Source: Burkholderiaceae bacterium
GTDB lineage: Bacteria; Pseudomonadota; Gammaproteobacteria; Burkholderiales; Burkholderiaceae_C
Direction: 5' to 3'
Length of the DNA stretch: 24,786 bases
Assembly: GCA_023262365.1 (NCBI GenBank)
Contig: JALRBF010000133.1
Span: forward strand, 1-24,786
Below are positions 1 to 8,280 of the stretch, piece by piece. The notes under the pieces were generated by a model. The model searched no databases and was not told where the DNA came from. It worked only from the letters and a program-made list of their open reading frames with translations. Both the position numbers and the translations under genes were made by a program. How positions within the stretch are numbered: position 1 is the stretch's first letter; the number at the start of each line of letters is the position of its first letter.

Positions 1-1181
1 TTGTCAAATGCGCCGGTCATGGCGTCAAAACCGGTGGCGTACACAATCGTGTCCAGCTTGTGCTGCTGCGAGGCGGTTTGAATGCCATCGGCTGTGATGC
101 GCTCGATGGGGTCGCGCCGTAGGTTAACCAGCTTCACTTGCGGCAGGTTAAATGTCTCAAAATAATTGCTATCAATCGGTGGGCGTTTGGCAGCAAAGGG
201 ATGGTCAAAATCGGTAAGCGTGGCCGCTTTACCCGGGTCGTTCACCACCTGCGTAATGCGTTTTTTGATGAATGCGGCTGCCGTGTCATTGGCCGCCTTG
301 TTGGTTAACAGGTCTTTAAAAGTGGCCCGAAACTGTAACCCACCTTTGTCCCACGCGGCTTGGTATTTGGCTTCGCGCTCAGCCTCGGGCAGGTCAAACA
401 CGTTCACGTCGTCAATCCAAAACGCGTGACCGTTGGTGTTGTGCGTCATGACATGATGCAGCCTATCGGCTTGTGCCTTGAGTTGTTGCTTTTGCTCGGC
501 CGACAGGGGTTGGTTACGCGCTGGAATGCTGTAGTTGGCGGTGCGTTGAAACACCGTTAACTCGGCTGCCTGCTCAGCCACCACCGGAATCACTTGAATG
601 CCGGTTGAACCCGTGCCAATGACGGCCACGCGCTTGCCTTGAAAATTAACCGGCTGAGCCGGCCACTGACCGGTATGGTACGACTCACCCAAAAAATCGT
701 CACGCCCTTCAATATCAGGCAAGTTGGCCGAGGACAGACATCCAATCGCCGTAATCAGGTACGTGCACACAAAGGTTTGCTGCTGCATGGTCGTCACCAC
801 CCAGCGGTTGTTCACCTCGTCGTAAGTGGCTGCTTGTACGCGTGTGCCCAGTTGGATGTCTGACCTGAGCTTGAGCTGGTCGGCCACAAAGTTCAAATAG
901 CGTGCAATTTCGGGTTGCGGCGGGTAACGCTGCGACCACTCCCACTGGTTAAGAAGTTCCCGTGAAAAGTAAAACATGTACGCATGGCTCTCAGTGTCGC
1001 AACGCGCACCGGGATAACGGTTCCAGTACCAGGTACCGCCCACCCCGTCGCCAGCCTCCAGCAATCGGCATCGAAGGTTTAAGGTGTCGCGTAACCGATG
1101 CAACTGGTAAAGCCCAGAAAAACCGGCACCAATCACAACAGCATCAAAACATTCCGGTTGGGCAGATAGGGCACGGGTCAT
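1..1181 (-). CDS. Baeyer-Villiger-type flavin monooxygenase (3' end outside window)
   Basis: FAD- and NADPH-dependent cytoplasmic monooxygenase. Family members (cyclohexanone/phenylacetone monooxygenase type) insert oxygen next to a ketone to give an ester or lactone. The minus strand is open for 393 codons from the ATG at 1181 and runs off the left edge, so roughly the last 150 residues of a ~540-residue family are missing. Visible: N-terminal Rossmann motif GAGFSG (about 18-23), the block GGTWYWNRYPGARCDTES (48-65), the BVMO fingerprint FLGESYHTGQWP (163-174), a second Rossmann motif GTGSTG (189-194), and DTIVYATGFD (377-386). The ATG has no clear Shine-Dalgarno, but no better in-frame start was seen just upstream. 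It is divergent from the exported hydrolase at 1368, with 186 bases between starts. The class is secure from the fingerprint; the substrate is unknown. Confidence 0.93.
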   Translation of the reverse strand, partial: MTRALSAQPECFDAVVIGAGFSGLYQLHRLRDTLNLRCRLLEAGDGVGGTWYWNRYPGARCDTESHAYMFYFSRELLNQWEWSQRYPPQPEIARYLNFVADQLKLRSDIQLGTRVQAATYDEVNNRWVVTTMQQQTFVCTYLITAIGCLSSANLPDIEGRDDFLGESYHTGQWPAQPVNFQGKRVAVIGTGSTGIQVIPVVAEQAAELTVFQRTANYSIPARNQPLSAEQKQQLKAQADRLHHVMTHNTNGHAFWIDDVNVFDLPEAEREAKYQAAWDKGGLQFRATFKDLLTNKAANDTAAAFIKKRITQVVNDPGKAATLTDFDHPFAAKRPPIDSNYFETFNLPQVKLVNLRRDPIERITADGIQTASQQHKLDTIVYATGFDAMTGAFD

Positions 1182-1367
1182 GGGGGCGTATCGTAATGAG
1201 ACCGCAAGGGCGCTTGTGTCCCCCGCGGCACATCTTCATTAATAGAAAAACATTACACAGTCATGGCCATTGACTGGGCCAACCGAATTCCTGCAAACCA
1301 GTTGCAAGCGTTGATAAACTCAGCGTGTGGTTTATGAAAAACGGTCAACCACGCCACGGAGATCAAA

Positions 1368-2354
1368 ATGCGTATTCTGCATATCACGGTGAGTGTTTTG
1401 CTCGGGCTTAGTCTACCCAGCTGGGCTCAACTTACCGCTGCAGATTGCCAGCCTCAGGCCCAAGGCAGTGCTGAGCTCAAAGAGATTCGCCCACGCTACT
1501 ACACGGTAACCGGCACACTGCGCGGATTTGACCCCTGCCACTCCTCGGTCGAATTCAAGCGTCCTAACTCGGCGCAGCCTGCTCCGCTGGTTTTGGCCGT
1601 GCACGGCGGGGGCGGAATCAAAGATGTGCACAACATCAGCCGCGCACTGGGCAACGCGGGTTTTGCCACATTAATTTTTGACGCTTACACCATGCAAGGC
1701 CTGCCTTCGCGCGAATCGGTGTTTTGGGCACGATCACTCACCAACGAGTCACGCCAACGCATGATTTGGGCCACCGTGCTGGGCGCTTACCAGTGGGCCA
1801 TCACACGCAACGACATCGACGCCTCCCGCATCTACCTCTACGGCATATCCAATGGCGCCACCATGGTGGCCAACTTGGCTGCGGTGGTGAGTCCAGCCCA
1901 CGTCAAAGGCGCCATTGCCGAGGGCCTAACCCCGGTTGGACTGGGCTTGCCCAACACGCTTGAAGTACCGCTACTGGCCATTTTTGGCAAGCTCGATGAT
2001 TTTGGCTCGACCAACCCATCAATCATGCGGTGGGACTTAACTGAACCCTGCCGTTTCAACATCCAAGCGCCGAGTCTACCTGCCGGCACATCACAAACCT
2101 GCAGCCGCACCGCACCCAGTGGCACCATGCCTTCGGCCCTACAGTGGCTGGAATCGGTACGCAGCCAAGGTTCGGTCGTGCAAATTGAATACATCGAACA
2201 AGTGGCGCACTGTGGATTTTGCATGCCGCTGCGTTTGGGCCGCGCCACTTGGGCCAACGGCCAAACCATGGGAGCATCGCTGGGAGCCAGCGATGCCGGG
2301 CGACAAGCCCTGCTGCAAAGCATGCGTGAATTCATGCAGCGCAACGGCTTGTAG
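1368..2354 (+). CDS. Exported dienelactone-hydrolase-like alpha/beta hydrolase
   Basis: Predicted periplasmic or secreted serine hydrolase of 328 residues. A signal peptide occupies residues 1-20 (hydrophobic ILHITVSVLLGLSL, cleavage near SWA-Q). The alpha/beta-hydrolase core shows an oxyanion strand AVHGGGG (77-83), nucleophile elbow YGISNGA with Ser161, an acidic loop GKLDDFG (Asp210/211) and a His in AHCGF (281). These are inferred to be the catalytic triad. The mature chain carries at least six cysteines (near 27, 57, 228, 245, 282, 285), as expected of a disulfide-bonded exported protein. The ATG follows GGAG at 1358-1361 with a 6-base gap. It is divergent from the monooxygenase and 36 bases before the next exported enzyme, so a two-gene transcript is plausible. 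The substrate is unknown; esters or lactones are the family norm. Confidence 0.85.
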   Translation: MRILHITVSVLLGLSLPSWAQLTAADCQPQAQGSAELKEIRPRYYTVTGTLRGFDPCHSSVEFKRPNSAQPAPLVLAVHGGGGIKDVHNISRALGNAGFATLIFDAYTMQGLPSRESVFWARSLTNESRQRMIWATVLGAYQWAITRNDIDASRIYLYGISNGATMVANLAAVVSPAHVKGAIAEGLTPVGLGLPNTLEVPLLAIFGKLDDFGSTNPSIMRWDLTEPCRFNIQAPSLPAGTSQTCSRTAPSGTMPSALQWLESVRSQGSVVQIEYIEQVAHCGFCMPLRLGRATWANGQTMGASLGASDAGRQALLQSMREFMQRNGL

Positions 2355-2390
2355 CGCCTCGGTTACCCCAATCAATTTCTGCCACACGCC

Positions 2391-3560
2391 TTGAAACATA
2401 GCGCCTGCATACCCACTTGGCGCGCCTTTGTGCTCGGTTGCACATGGGCCTTGAGTGCGGCGGGCCCAGCGCGGGCCCAACCCAGCTTTGCCAACGACAT
2501 CACCGTGCCAGCGGCGACAGCCCCGGCGTTTACGGTCAAACGCCTCATCGGGGGCCTCAACCGGCCATGGTCGGTGGCGTGGTTGCCTAATGGCGACTTA
2601 CTGATTACCGAGCGCCCAGGCCGGCTGCTGCGGGTGGCCAAGGGCCTGCAGGCCAAACCCACCACGGTAACTGGTCTGCCGCAAAACATCGCTGTGGACG
2701 GCCAAGGTGGGCTGTTTGATGTGGCGGTGCACCCGCATTACGCCACCAACCAACTGGTTTACTTTTCGTACGCCGAGCAAGTGCCAGCGGGCTCACGTAC
2801 GGTGCTGGCGCGGGCGCAACTCAATGGTGCGGCGCTGCAAAATGTTGAGGTGGTGTTTCGTATGCAACCAGCCTTAAACAGTTCTCGGCACTACGGGGGA
2901 CGCATCGTATTTGACGGCAACCACATGGTGTTTTTAACCCTTGGTGACCGTGGCCAGCGGGATAGCGCCCAACACCCCAGTCAACACGCGGGCTCGGTCA
3001 TACGCCTACACGACGACGGGCGCATCCCGACAGACAACCCATTTGTGGGTTCCTCTGCTGCCCCGGCCGAATCGTTTTCGCGTGGCTCGCGAAACATTCA
3101 AGGCGCCACCCTGCACCCGGTAACGGGTGAGCTATGGACACACGAGCATGGGCCCCAGGGCGGCGACGAGATCAACATCATTCACGCCGGTAAAAACTAC
3201 GGCTGGCCCACCATCACGTACGGCGTAAATTACTTTACCGGCACGGCCATTGGCCAGGGCGTGGCCAAGCCCGGGCTTGAGCAACCCCTGCACGTATGGG
3301 TGCCCTCGGTCGCGCCATCGGGCATGGCGTTTTACACTGGTGCGCATTTTCCGCAATGGCAAGGCAACCTTTTTGTGGGCGCGCTGCGAGGGCAAGCACT
3401 GATTCGTCTGCAATGGCAAAACGAACGCGCCGTGGCAGAGGAACGCTTGCTGCAAGGCCAAGTGGGGCGCATTCGCGATGTGCGTCAAGGCCCCGATGGG
3501 TATTTGTACCTGATCACCGACGCAGCTGATGGCGCCCTGCTACGGATTGAGCCCGATTAA
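2391..3560 (+). CDS. Exported aldose sugar dehydrogenase (YliI/glucose-sorbosone dehydrogenase family)
   Basis: Predicted periplasmic six-bladed beta-propeller dehydrogenase of 389 residues. Family members use PQQ to oxidise aldose sugars, passing electrons to a periplasmic acceptor. Family blocks run in order: RPWSVAWLPNGDLLITERPG (58-77), HYGGRIVFDG (167-176), GDRGQRDSAQ (185-194), RLHDDGRIPTDNPF (205-218), HEHGPQGGDEIN (251-262), GKNYGWPTITYG (267-278) and RIRDVRQGPDGYLYLITD (360-377). A signal peptide covers about 1-29 (cleavage near ARA-Q). The start is TTG with no obvious ribosome site; the only nearby alternative is GTG at 2430, which would remove the basic N-terminal part of the signal, so TTG is preferred. 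It lies 36 bases after the hydrolase. No PQQ biosynthesis gene is in the window. Confidence 0.88.
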   Translation: MKHSACIPTWRAFVLGCTWALSAAGPARAQPSFANDITVPAATAPAFTVKRLIGGLNRPWSVAWLPNGDLLITERPGRLLRVAKGLQAKPTTVTGLPQNIAVDGQGGLFDVAVHPHYATNQLVYFSYAEQVPAGSRTVLARAQLNGAALQNVEVVFRMQPALNSSRHYGGRIVFDGNHMVFLTLGDRGQRDSAQHPSQHAGSVIRLHDDGRIPTDNPFVGSSAAPAESFSRGSRNIQGATLHPVTGELWTHEHGPQGGDEINIIHAGKNYGWPTITYGVNYFTGTAIGQGVAKPGLEQPLHVWVPSVAPSGMAFYTGAHFPQWQGNLFVGALRGQALIRLQWQNERAVAEERLLQGQVGRIRDVRQGPDGYLYLITDAADGALLRIEPD

Positions 3561-3599
3561 AGAGACGCAGCCACAGCGCCTATCCTCCCAACTGAGGCC

Positions 3600-5336
3600 T
3601 CAGCGAAGCGATACAGACTGCTTGCCACCCCACCGAAGCACGTGACCGGTCAAGTTCGCACGGTCACCCACCTCAGCCCCCGGTGGCGGCAGCTTTGTCC
3701 CGTTTACGTACACCGAGTCGATGCCCAGCGGGTGAGAAATGAGGCGGTCGGCACCAGCAGGCAAATCGTTGACCCGAGAAAGTGGCGATGCCCCCACCGT
3801 ATCCGGGTCAAAAACCACCAAATCGGCAAAATATCCCTGTTCAATTTTGCCTCGATGATGAATCTTAAAAATCTCGGCTGGGTGGCTTGTCAACATTTGC
3901 ACGCCTCGCTCAAGGGTCATGGCGCCCTTCTCTCGCACCCAATATCCCAAGAGATGGGTGGCATAGCAAGCGTCGCAAAGTTGCGATAGGTGCGCACCTC
4001 CGTCGCCAAGTCCCAATACCGCAATGGGGTCGGTAATAATTTCTTCAACCTCATCTTCCTGAAAATTCACCAGCGGGGTTCTAAATCTGGCCTGCAAATT
4101 GGAGTCCAAGGCCAGGTCCAACAAACAGTCCGCAAATGCCACGTTGCGCTCAGCAGCGACATCACACACTTTTTTGTTGACCAGGCTTTCGTTGCCAGGC
4201 ATGTATGAGATTTCCGTCAGCTGAAGACTGGCACGACGCATTTCTCCCTCACCCGCACCGCCTGAAAAAAAGTCGTCGTTCCGCCCATGCCCAGTTAGCT
4301 CTTGGCGAAAGCTCGCGCGGAACGCTTCATCCGCATAGATTGTCTTGAGCTCATCGAGCGATTGCGCCGCTCGAACCGGCCCAAATATTTTCCAGGTATC
4401 AAAAATAACCGGGCTATCAAAGCGAAACTCACTCACGATGGGGCGACATGCCACCTGAGGGTAAATCGGGTATCCCTGCTCAATCAAGGCTCGATTTCGC
4501 GCCAAAACCTCGCGATGCTTGCCGCGCCCCAATTGCCCCGCCAAAAGCGCCGTCCAGCAAACCGTTGTACCACTGGCTTTTTGCACGGCAAGGTAATCAT
4601 CAAATTCAGCGTTGCGAGCCACGTTGTAATGGATGATTCCTGTACCAGCCTCTTTGACCGCTTGCGCGAGACGAATCATTTCAGCCTTGCTTGCCAAGCG
4701 ACTCGGAACCGGTCGCCCATCAAAACCATAATGCACCGTTGATACCGAGGTCGCAAATGCCAAAGCCCCAGCCTCAAGACCCTGGCGAACCAATTGCGCC
4801 ATTTCCTCAACTTCTGCAGGGGTAGCTTCGCGCTCAACCGCGTCATTGCCCATCACATACAAGCGCACCGGCGTGTGACCAATCATGACCCCCACATTGA
4901 TGGCTGTGCCGCGTGCCTCAATCAAGCTCAGGTACTCAGCGAAGGACTCAAAGCCCCAATCTTGACCCAGGCCCGCATGCAGTGCGCTCAGGCTCATGGC
5001 CTCAACGCGCTCAAGGGTGCGTAAGATGTTGTTACGCCCCTCAGGTTTGGTGGGCGCAATACCAAACCCGCACGACCCCATCACAGCGGTCGTCACCCCA
5101 TGCCAGGGCGATATGGTTAGCATCGGATCCCACAAAATTTGCGCGTCGTAATGGGTATGAATATCAACAAAGCCCGGAGCAATCACCTTCCCTTGTACGT
5201 CCACCACTTTTTTTGCTGCGGGTGTCGACGAACCCACGTACACAATTTTTTCGCCCTCAATCCCCACCGCCCCGAAAAATCGGGGGCGGCCCGTTCCATC
5301 AACAACCAACCCGTTGGTTAGCAGCAAATCGATCAT
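3600..5336 (-). CDS. D-aminoacylase-family (amidohydrolase family 3) metal-dependent hydrolase
   Basis: Cytoplasmic TIM-barrel amidohydrolase of about 578 residues. Characterised relatives are N-acyl-D-amino-acid deacylases, but this branch is diverse. Seen: the N-terminal beta-sandwich leading to APGFVDIHTHYDAQ with the metal-binding HxH (His60, His62), GSCGFGIAP with Cys89 where D-aminoacylases have a zinc-ligand cysteine, GLGDGGAHLSQLCDA near 455-470 where the catalytic Asp region lies, and the C-terminal GYFADLVVFDPD. The usual SHxR segment is replaced by IIHYNVARN near residue 240, so D-amino-acid specificity should not be assumed. The ATG at 5336 has AGGTGG five bases upstream; a GTG three codons earlier (5345), directly after the permease stop, is the alternative. 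It is the last gene of the ABC transporter operon, so it probably processes the imported compound. Confidence 0.85.
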   Translation of the reverse strand: MIDLLLTNGLVVDGTGRPRFFGAVGIEGEKIVYVGSSTPAAKKVVDVQGKVIAPGFVDIHTHYDAQILWDPMLTISPWHGVTTAVMGSCGFGIAPTKPEGRNNILRTLERVEAMSLSALHAGLGQDWGFESFAEYLSLIEARGTAINVGVMIGHTPVRLYVMGNDAVEREATPAEVEEMAQLVRQGLEAGALAFATSVSTVHYGFDGRPVPSRLASKAEMIRLAQAVKEAGTGIIHYNVARNAEFDDYLAVQKASGTTVCWTALLAGQLGRGKHREVLARNRALIEQGYPIYPQVACRPIVSEFRFDSPVIFDTWKIFGPVRAAQSLDELKTIYADEAFRASFRQELTGHGRNDDFFSGGAGEGEMRRASLQLTEISYMPGNESLVNKKVCDVAAERNVAFADCLLDLALDSNLQARFRTPLVNFQEDEVEEIITDPIAVLGLGDGGAHLSQLCDACYATHLLGYWVREKGAMTLERGVQMLTSHPAEIFKIHHRGKIEQGYFADLVVFDPDTVGASPLSRVNDLPAGADRLISHPLGIDSVYVNGTKLPPPGAEVGDRANLTGHVLRWGGKQSVSLR

Positions 5337-5345
5337 GGCATCCAC

Positions 5346-6167
5346 CTACTTCCAGCGAAGCAAACGTTTTTCTATTCGCTTGAGCATTGAATTAATAAAG
5401 GCACCCACCGTTCCTAGAACCAACAACCCAGCAAAAACGCCAGCCGTATCAAACAAAGCCGACGACTCAGCAATCAGATACCCCATGCCTCGATTGGATG
5501 ACATGAATTCGCCCACCACTGTGCCAATCAACGCGTAAGGAACCGACACCTTGAGCCCCGTTAATACCCATGTCGTTGCCGACGGCCAAACCACATGACG
5601 CAAAATTTGCAACTCGGTTGCTCCCACAACTTTGAACGTATCAACATAAATCCTGTTTACATCACGCACGCCGGAATAAGTGTTGAGAAACACCAGAAAA
5701 AAGACAATCACCGCTGCCATGGCAATTTTTGATTCAATGCCAATACCAAACCACATAATAAATAATGGAGCCAATGCAATTTTAGGCAAGCTGTAAATGG
5801 CAGTAATGTAGGGGTCAAAAATATCGGCAACCAGCTGCACACGACCAAACAAAAAACCCGTACCAAACCCCACAGCCGAACCAATGCTAAAACCCAACAC
5901 CGTCGCGTACAGCGTGATGCTCAGATGGTCAAATAACGCGCCACTTCCAGCCAACTGAACCAGCTTGGCCCATATGGCTGAGGGTTCACTGACAAAAAAC
6001 GGATCAACATACGGCCCGGCAACCCACTCCCATAACAACAAAAATGTCACACCCACCAAAATTTGCGATCCAAACACGCCTTGACGCCGTCGGGCCGCAC
6101 GAATCGCCTGCCACCTAACCAAATCATCGGCATCAACCGCCTCTATGTGTTGGGTTACCTGACTCAT
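5346..6167 (-). CDS. ABC transporter permease, SsuC/TauC type
   Basis: Inner-membrane permease of the nitrate/sulfonate/taurine (BPD_transp_1) family, 273 residues from the ATG at 6167. Several hydrophobic segments are visible: VGVTFLLLWEWVAG near 40, YATVLGFSIGSAVGFGTGFLFG near 90-110, IAMAAVIVFFLVFLNTYSG near 150, and a C-terminal GVFAGLLVLGTVGAFINSML. The cytoplasmic EAA-like loop that docks on the ATPase reads VVGATELQILRHVVWPSA (about 180-197). A TTG one codon upstream (6170) would also be in frame but ATG is preferred. The ATG lies three bases after the ATPase stop, and the permease stop abuts the amidohydrolase start region, so translation is likely coupled. Substrate unknown. Confidence 0.9.
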   Translation of the reverse strand: MSQVTQHIEAVDADDLVRWQAIRAARRRQGVFGSQILVGVTFLLLWEWVAGPYVDPFFVSEPSAIWAKLVQLAGSGALFDHLSITLYATVLGFSIGSAVGFGTGFLFGRVQLVADIFDPYITAIYSLPKIALAPLFIMWFGIGIESKIAMAAVIVFFLVFLNTYSGVRDVNRIYVDTFKVVGATELQILRHVVWPSATTWVLTGLKVSVPYALIGTVVGEFMSSNRGMGYLIAESSALFDTAGVFAGLLVLGTVGAFINSMLKRIEKRLLRWK

Positions 6168-6170
6168 CAA

Positions 6171-6953
6171 TCAATCAAGTAGGGGTTCGGTATTGGCATG
6201 TGCGGGGTCAAGGGCGTCCCATAACTCCTGATAGCACGCCTGGAACTCAGGTGTGAATCGATCCTTAAATACATCGCGAGGCCGGCTGAGCGGAACCCTC
6301 ATTGCCAGCTTAATGCGGCCGGGCCTACCGGTAAAAACGATCACGCGGTCAGCCAACGTCAGCGCTTCCGATAAATCATGGGTCACAAACAGTACTGTTT
6401 TTTTATCTGCATCCCAAACTTTCAGCAACTCGTCTTGCATCACCAGTTTCAATTGCGCATCCAGTGCACCGAAGGGCTCATCAAGTAGCAGCACATCGGG
6501 CCGATGCGCCAACAACTGGGCAAGGGCTACCCGCTTGCGCATCCCCCCCGAGAGTTCCGACGGGTAATGGGAATGAAAACCCTTGAGCCCCATTTTGCCA
6601 AGCCACCACTTGGCGGCGTCTTCCGCGTCTGCCGAAGAGGCGCCTTTTACCTTGGATAGCAACGCCACGTTTTGTATTGCCGTCTTCCAAGGCAACAAGC
6701 TGTCTTGCTGAGTCATGTAGCCAAGCTTAGGCACCACCTCTTCTTCATTGTGATTAAAAAAGGTAATTTGCCCCTCGGTTGGAGACTCAATGCCTGCGAT
6801 CAAATTAAGGACAGTGGACTTACCGCTGCCCGATGGCCCAAGTAACGCAACAAACTCGCCTTGGCCGATGTCTAAATCGACGCCGTCCAAGGCGAGCACA
6901 TGCGCACCTCTGCTAACAAAGCTCTTACGCAGCCCCTTGGCTCTTATTGCCAT
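6171..6953 (-). CDS. ABC transporter ATP-binding protein, SsuB/TauB type
   Basis: Cytoplasmic ATPase of the importer, 260 residues, the usual length. All nucleotide-binding motifs are present: Walker A GPSGSGKST (39-47), Q-loop TQQD (81-84), signature LSGGM (134-138), Walker B LLLDEP (155-160), D-loop GALD and switch histidine in VTHD (His192). The family for nitrate, sulfonate, taurine and NMT1/THI5-type ligands uses this short form without extra regulatory domains. The ATG overlaps the stop of the binding-protein gene by one base (TGATG), and the permease follows within three bases, so the three transporter genes form one coupled unit. Confidence 0.94.
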   Translation of the reverse strand: MAIRAKGLRKSFVSRGAHVLALDGVDLDIGQGEFVALLGPSGSGKSTVLNLIAGIESPTEGQITFFNHNEEEVVPKLGYMTQQDSLLPWKTAIQNVALLSKVKGASSADAEDAAKWWLGKMGLKGFHSHYPSELSGGMRKRVALAQLLAHRPDVLLLDEPFGALDAQLKLVMQDELLKVWDADKKTVLFVTHDLSEALTLADRVIVFTGRPGRIKLAMRVPLSRPRDVFKDRFTPEFQACYQELWDALDPAHANTEPLLD

Positions 6954-8041
6954 CAGGCAAGCGCTTGCTTAGCAAAAGTCAGATTGAATGCTTTCTCGTA
7001 GCTGTAGTCTTTGGGCGCAGGTTCCCGGCCGGCGTCAATCAAGGACTGATTCATGAACTTCAAGTTCACGTCAAAGTGGTGCTGGCTTGGTACCGGCGTG
7101 CTCATGTATATCGCGCTGTTGTTTCTATAGGCAGTTTCAAACAACGCATCGTCCATATTAGAAAACCATGAGCGCGCCCACAGCTTGAACAACGCTGGGT
7201 CTTCTTTTTGCGCTTTCAATGCCAGGGCCAAGCCTTTGCAATAGGCAGTCAGCGCTTGTGGCTTGGCTTTGGCGGTCTCCTCTGTCACGCTAGCCGTAAT
7301 GTAAAGGTAGTCGTCAAACTCTTTTGGCGGATTGACTGCCATGTTGAACAAGTAGGTTGCACCTGCTTTCTCAACCGCCAAGTCAGACGTGGGAGAAGAC
7401 AAGCAAAACCCGTCAATCTGATCTTGCTGCATGCCGGCAATCATGGCTGCACCACCGCGAATGGGGACAAGCTTGGCATCTTTGTTTGGGTCCAATCCTG
7501 CTTGCCTTAAAAAATGCCGCAGCAATTGATCTGGCGCTCCTCCGGGCCCAGTCGTACCCATTCTTAGGCCTTTAAGCGCAGCACGTTTCTTCTCAATAGG
7601 TGAGGACTCCGTTACACCCAATCGATCAGCAATCGACTTTTTAATCACCACATTACTTGCAAACTTATTCACCATGCCAGCAATGATTACCACGGGCTTG
7701 CCAAGAATTTGCACTCGCATGTTTTGCTGTGGCGCACCCAGCAACACATCCGATGCGCCGCCCAACAGTGCGTCGTGGTTGGTACCGCGTTCGGTAGCAG
7801 CCTTTGCCACCGTCAAGCCAGCTTTGGTGAAAAAGTCTTTTCCGCCAGCAAAATCCTCAATCGCCCATAGCCACGATTTTGATGTTGAGCGCAGCGTGCT
7901 CAAGCTCATGCTTGCCGCCTGGACGTTACCGGAGAACATTAGGGTGCTCACAGCCCCAATGCCTTGCAGTGCACCCAGTCCGCCAATGGCGCCGGCTGCT
8001 GAAATTAATTCACGACGGGACGAATGCATGAGATTTTTCAT
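6953..8041 (-). CDS. ABC transporter substrate-binding protein (NMT1/SsuA-like) with Tat-type signal
   Basis: Periplasmic binding protein of 362 residues and first gene of the ABC-amidohydrolase operon. The N-terminus carries a twin-arginine motif SSRRELIS (Arg9-Arg10), a long mildly hydrophobic stretch AAGAIGGLGALQGIGAVSTL, and a likely cleavage near VQA-AS, pointing to Tat export of a folded protein. The mature part has the two-lobe layout of NMT1/THI5 proteins: LGAPQQNMRVQILGKPVVII, LKGLRMGTTGPGGAPDQLLRHFL where ligand recognition is usual, and IDGFCLSSPTSDLAV. The ATG is preceded by GAAAGG with a 7-base gap. The upstream region 8042-8280 holds repeat elements that may control the operon. 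Ligand unknown; a match to the operon's amidohydrolase is an inference. Confidence 0.88.
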   Translation of the reverse strand: MKNLMHSSRRELISAAGAIGGLGALQGIGAVSTLMFSGNVQAASMSLSTLRSTSKSWLWAIEDFAGGKDFFTKAGLTVAKAATERGTNHDALLGGASDVLLGAPQQNMRVQILGKPVVIIAGMVNKFASNVVIKKSIADRLGVTESSPIEKKRAALKGLRMGTTGPGGAPDQLLRHFLRQAGLDPNKDAKLVPIRGGAAMIAGMQQDQIDGFCLSSPTSDLAVEKAGATYLFNMAVNPPKEFDDYLYITASVTEETAKAKPQALTAYCKGLALALKAQKEDPALFKLWARSWFSNMDDALFETAYRNNSAIYMSTPVPSQHHFDVNLKFMNQSLIDAGREPAPKDYSYEKAFNLTFAKQALA

Positions 8042-8114
8042 CCGCAGACCTTTCTTTTTTTGCTATGGGGAGGCCCGACTATTCGTCCACGGCCATTGAG
8101 TGGCAATAGGGATT

Positions 8115-8143
8115 ACCCTAAACCAACCTCCAATCAAACACAA
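8115..8143 (-). promoter_or_regulatory. Weak promoter-like pair before the ABC operon
   Basis: On the minus strand TTGTGT (8143-8138) and TAGGGT (8120-8115) are separated by 17 bases and lie about 75 bases before the ATG at 8041. Each hexamer matches a sigma-70 consensus only partly. It is listed because the 9-bp repeat array abuts the -35 side, as an activator site would. This is inference. Confidence 0.25.
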
Positions 8144-8177
8144 ATGACACACGTGACAGACGTGACAGACGGTCACC
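8142..8177. repeat. Four phased 9-bp repeats, possible operator of the ABC operon
   Basis: Four consecutive 9-base units read aaatgacac, acgtgacag, acgtgacag, acggtcacc. The second and third are identical, the first shares the TGACA core, and the fourth carries the core inverted, giving GTGAC (8162-8166) - 5 bases - GTCAC (8172-8176). The array lies 100-136 bases upstream of the binding-protein ATG and in no gene. Direct-plus-inverted copies at constant spacing are typical of a transcription-factor site; no regulator gene is adjacent. Confidence 0.5.
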
Positions 8178-8280
8178 CTTATCGGGTGCAGGCGGATTGT
8201 TTTCTGCTTGCCACCAACCACGCATCAATTGCAGCGAACCGATAACCCGCTAACGGTTGCACCAGCGCCCGTTTTCCCCC

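Noticed and set aside
3592..3603. 12-bp palindrome CTGAGGCCTCAG at the end of the amidohydrolase gene as a shared terminator
   Set aside because: It overlaps the stop codon, has no spacer to form a loop and no T-run on either strand.
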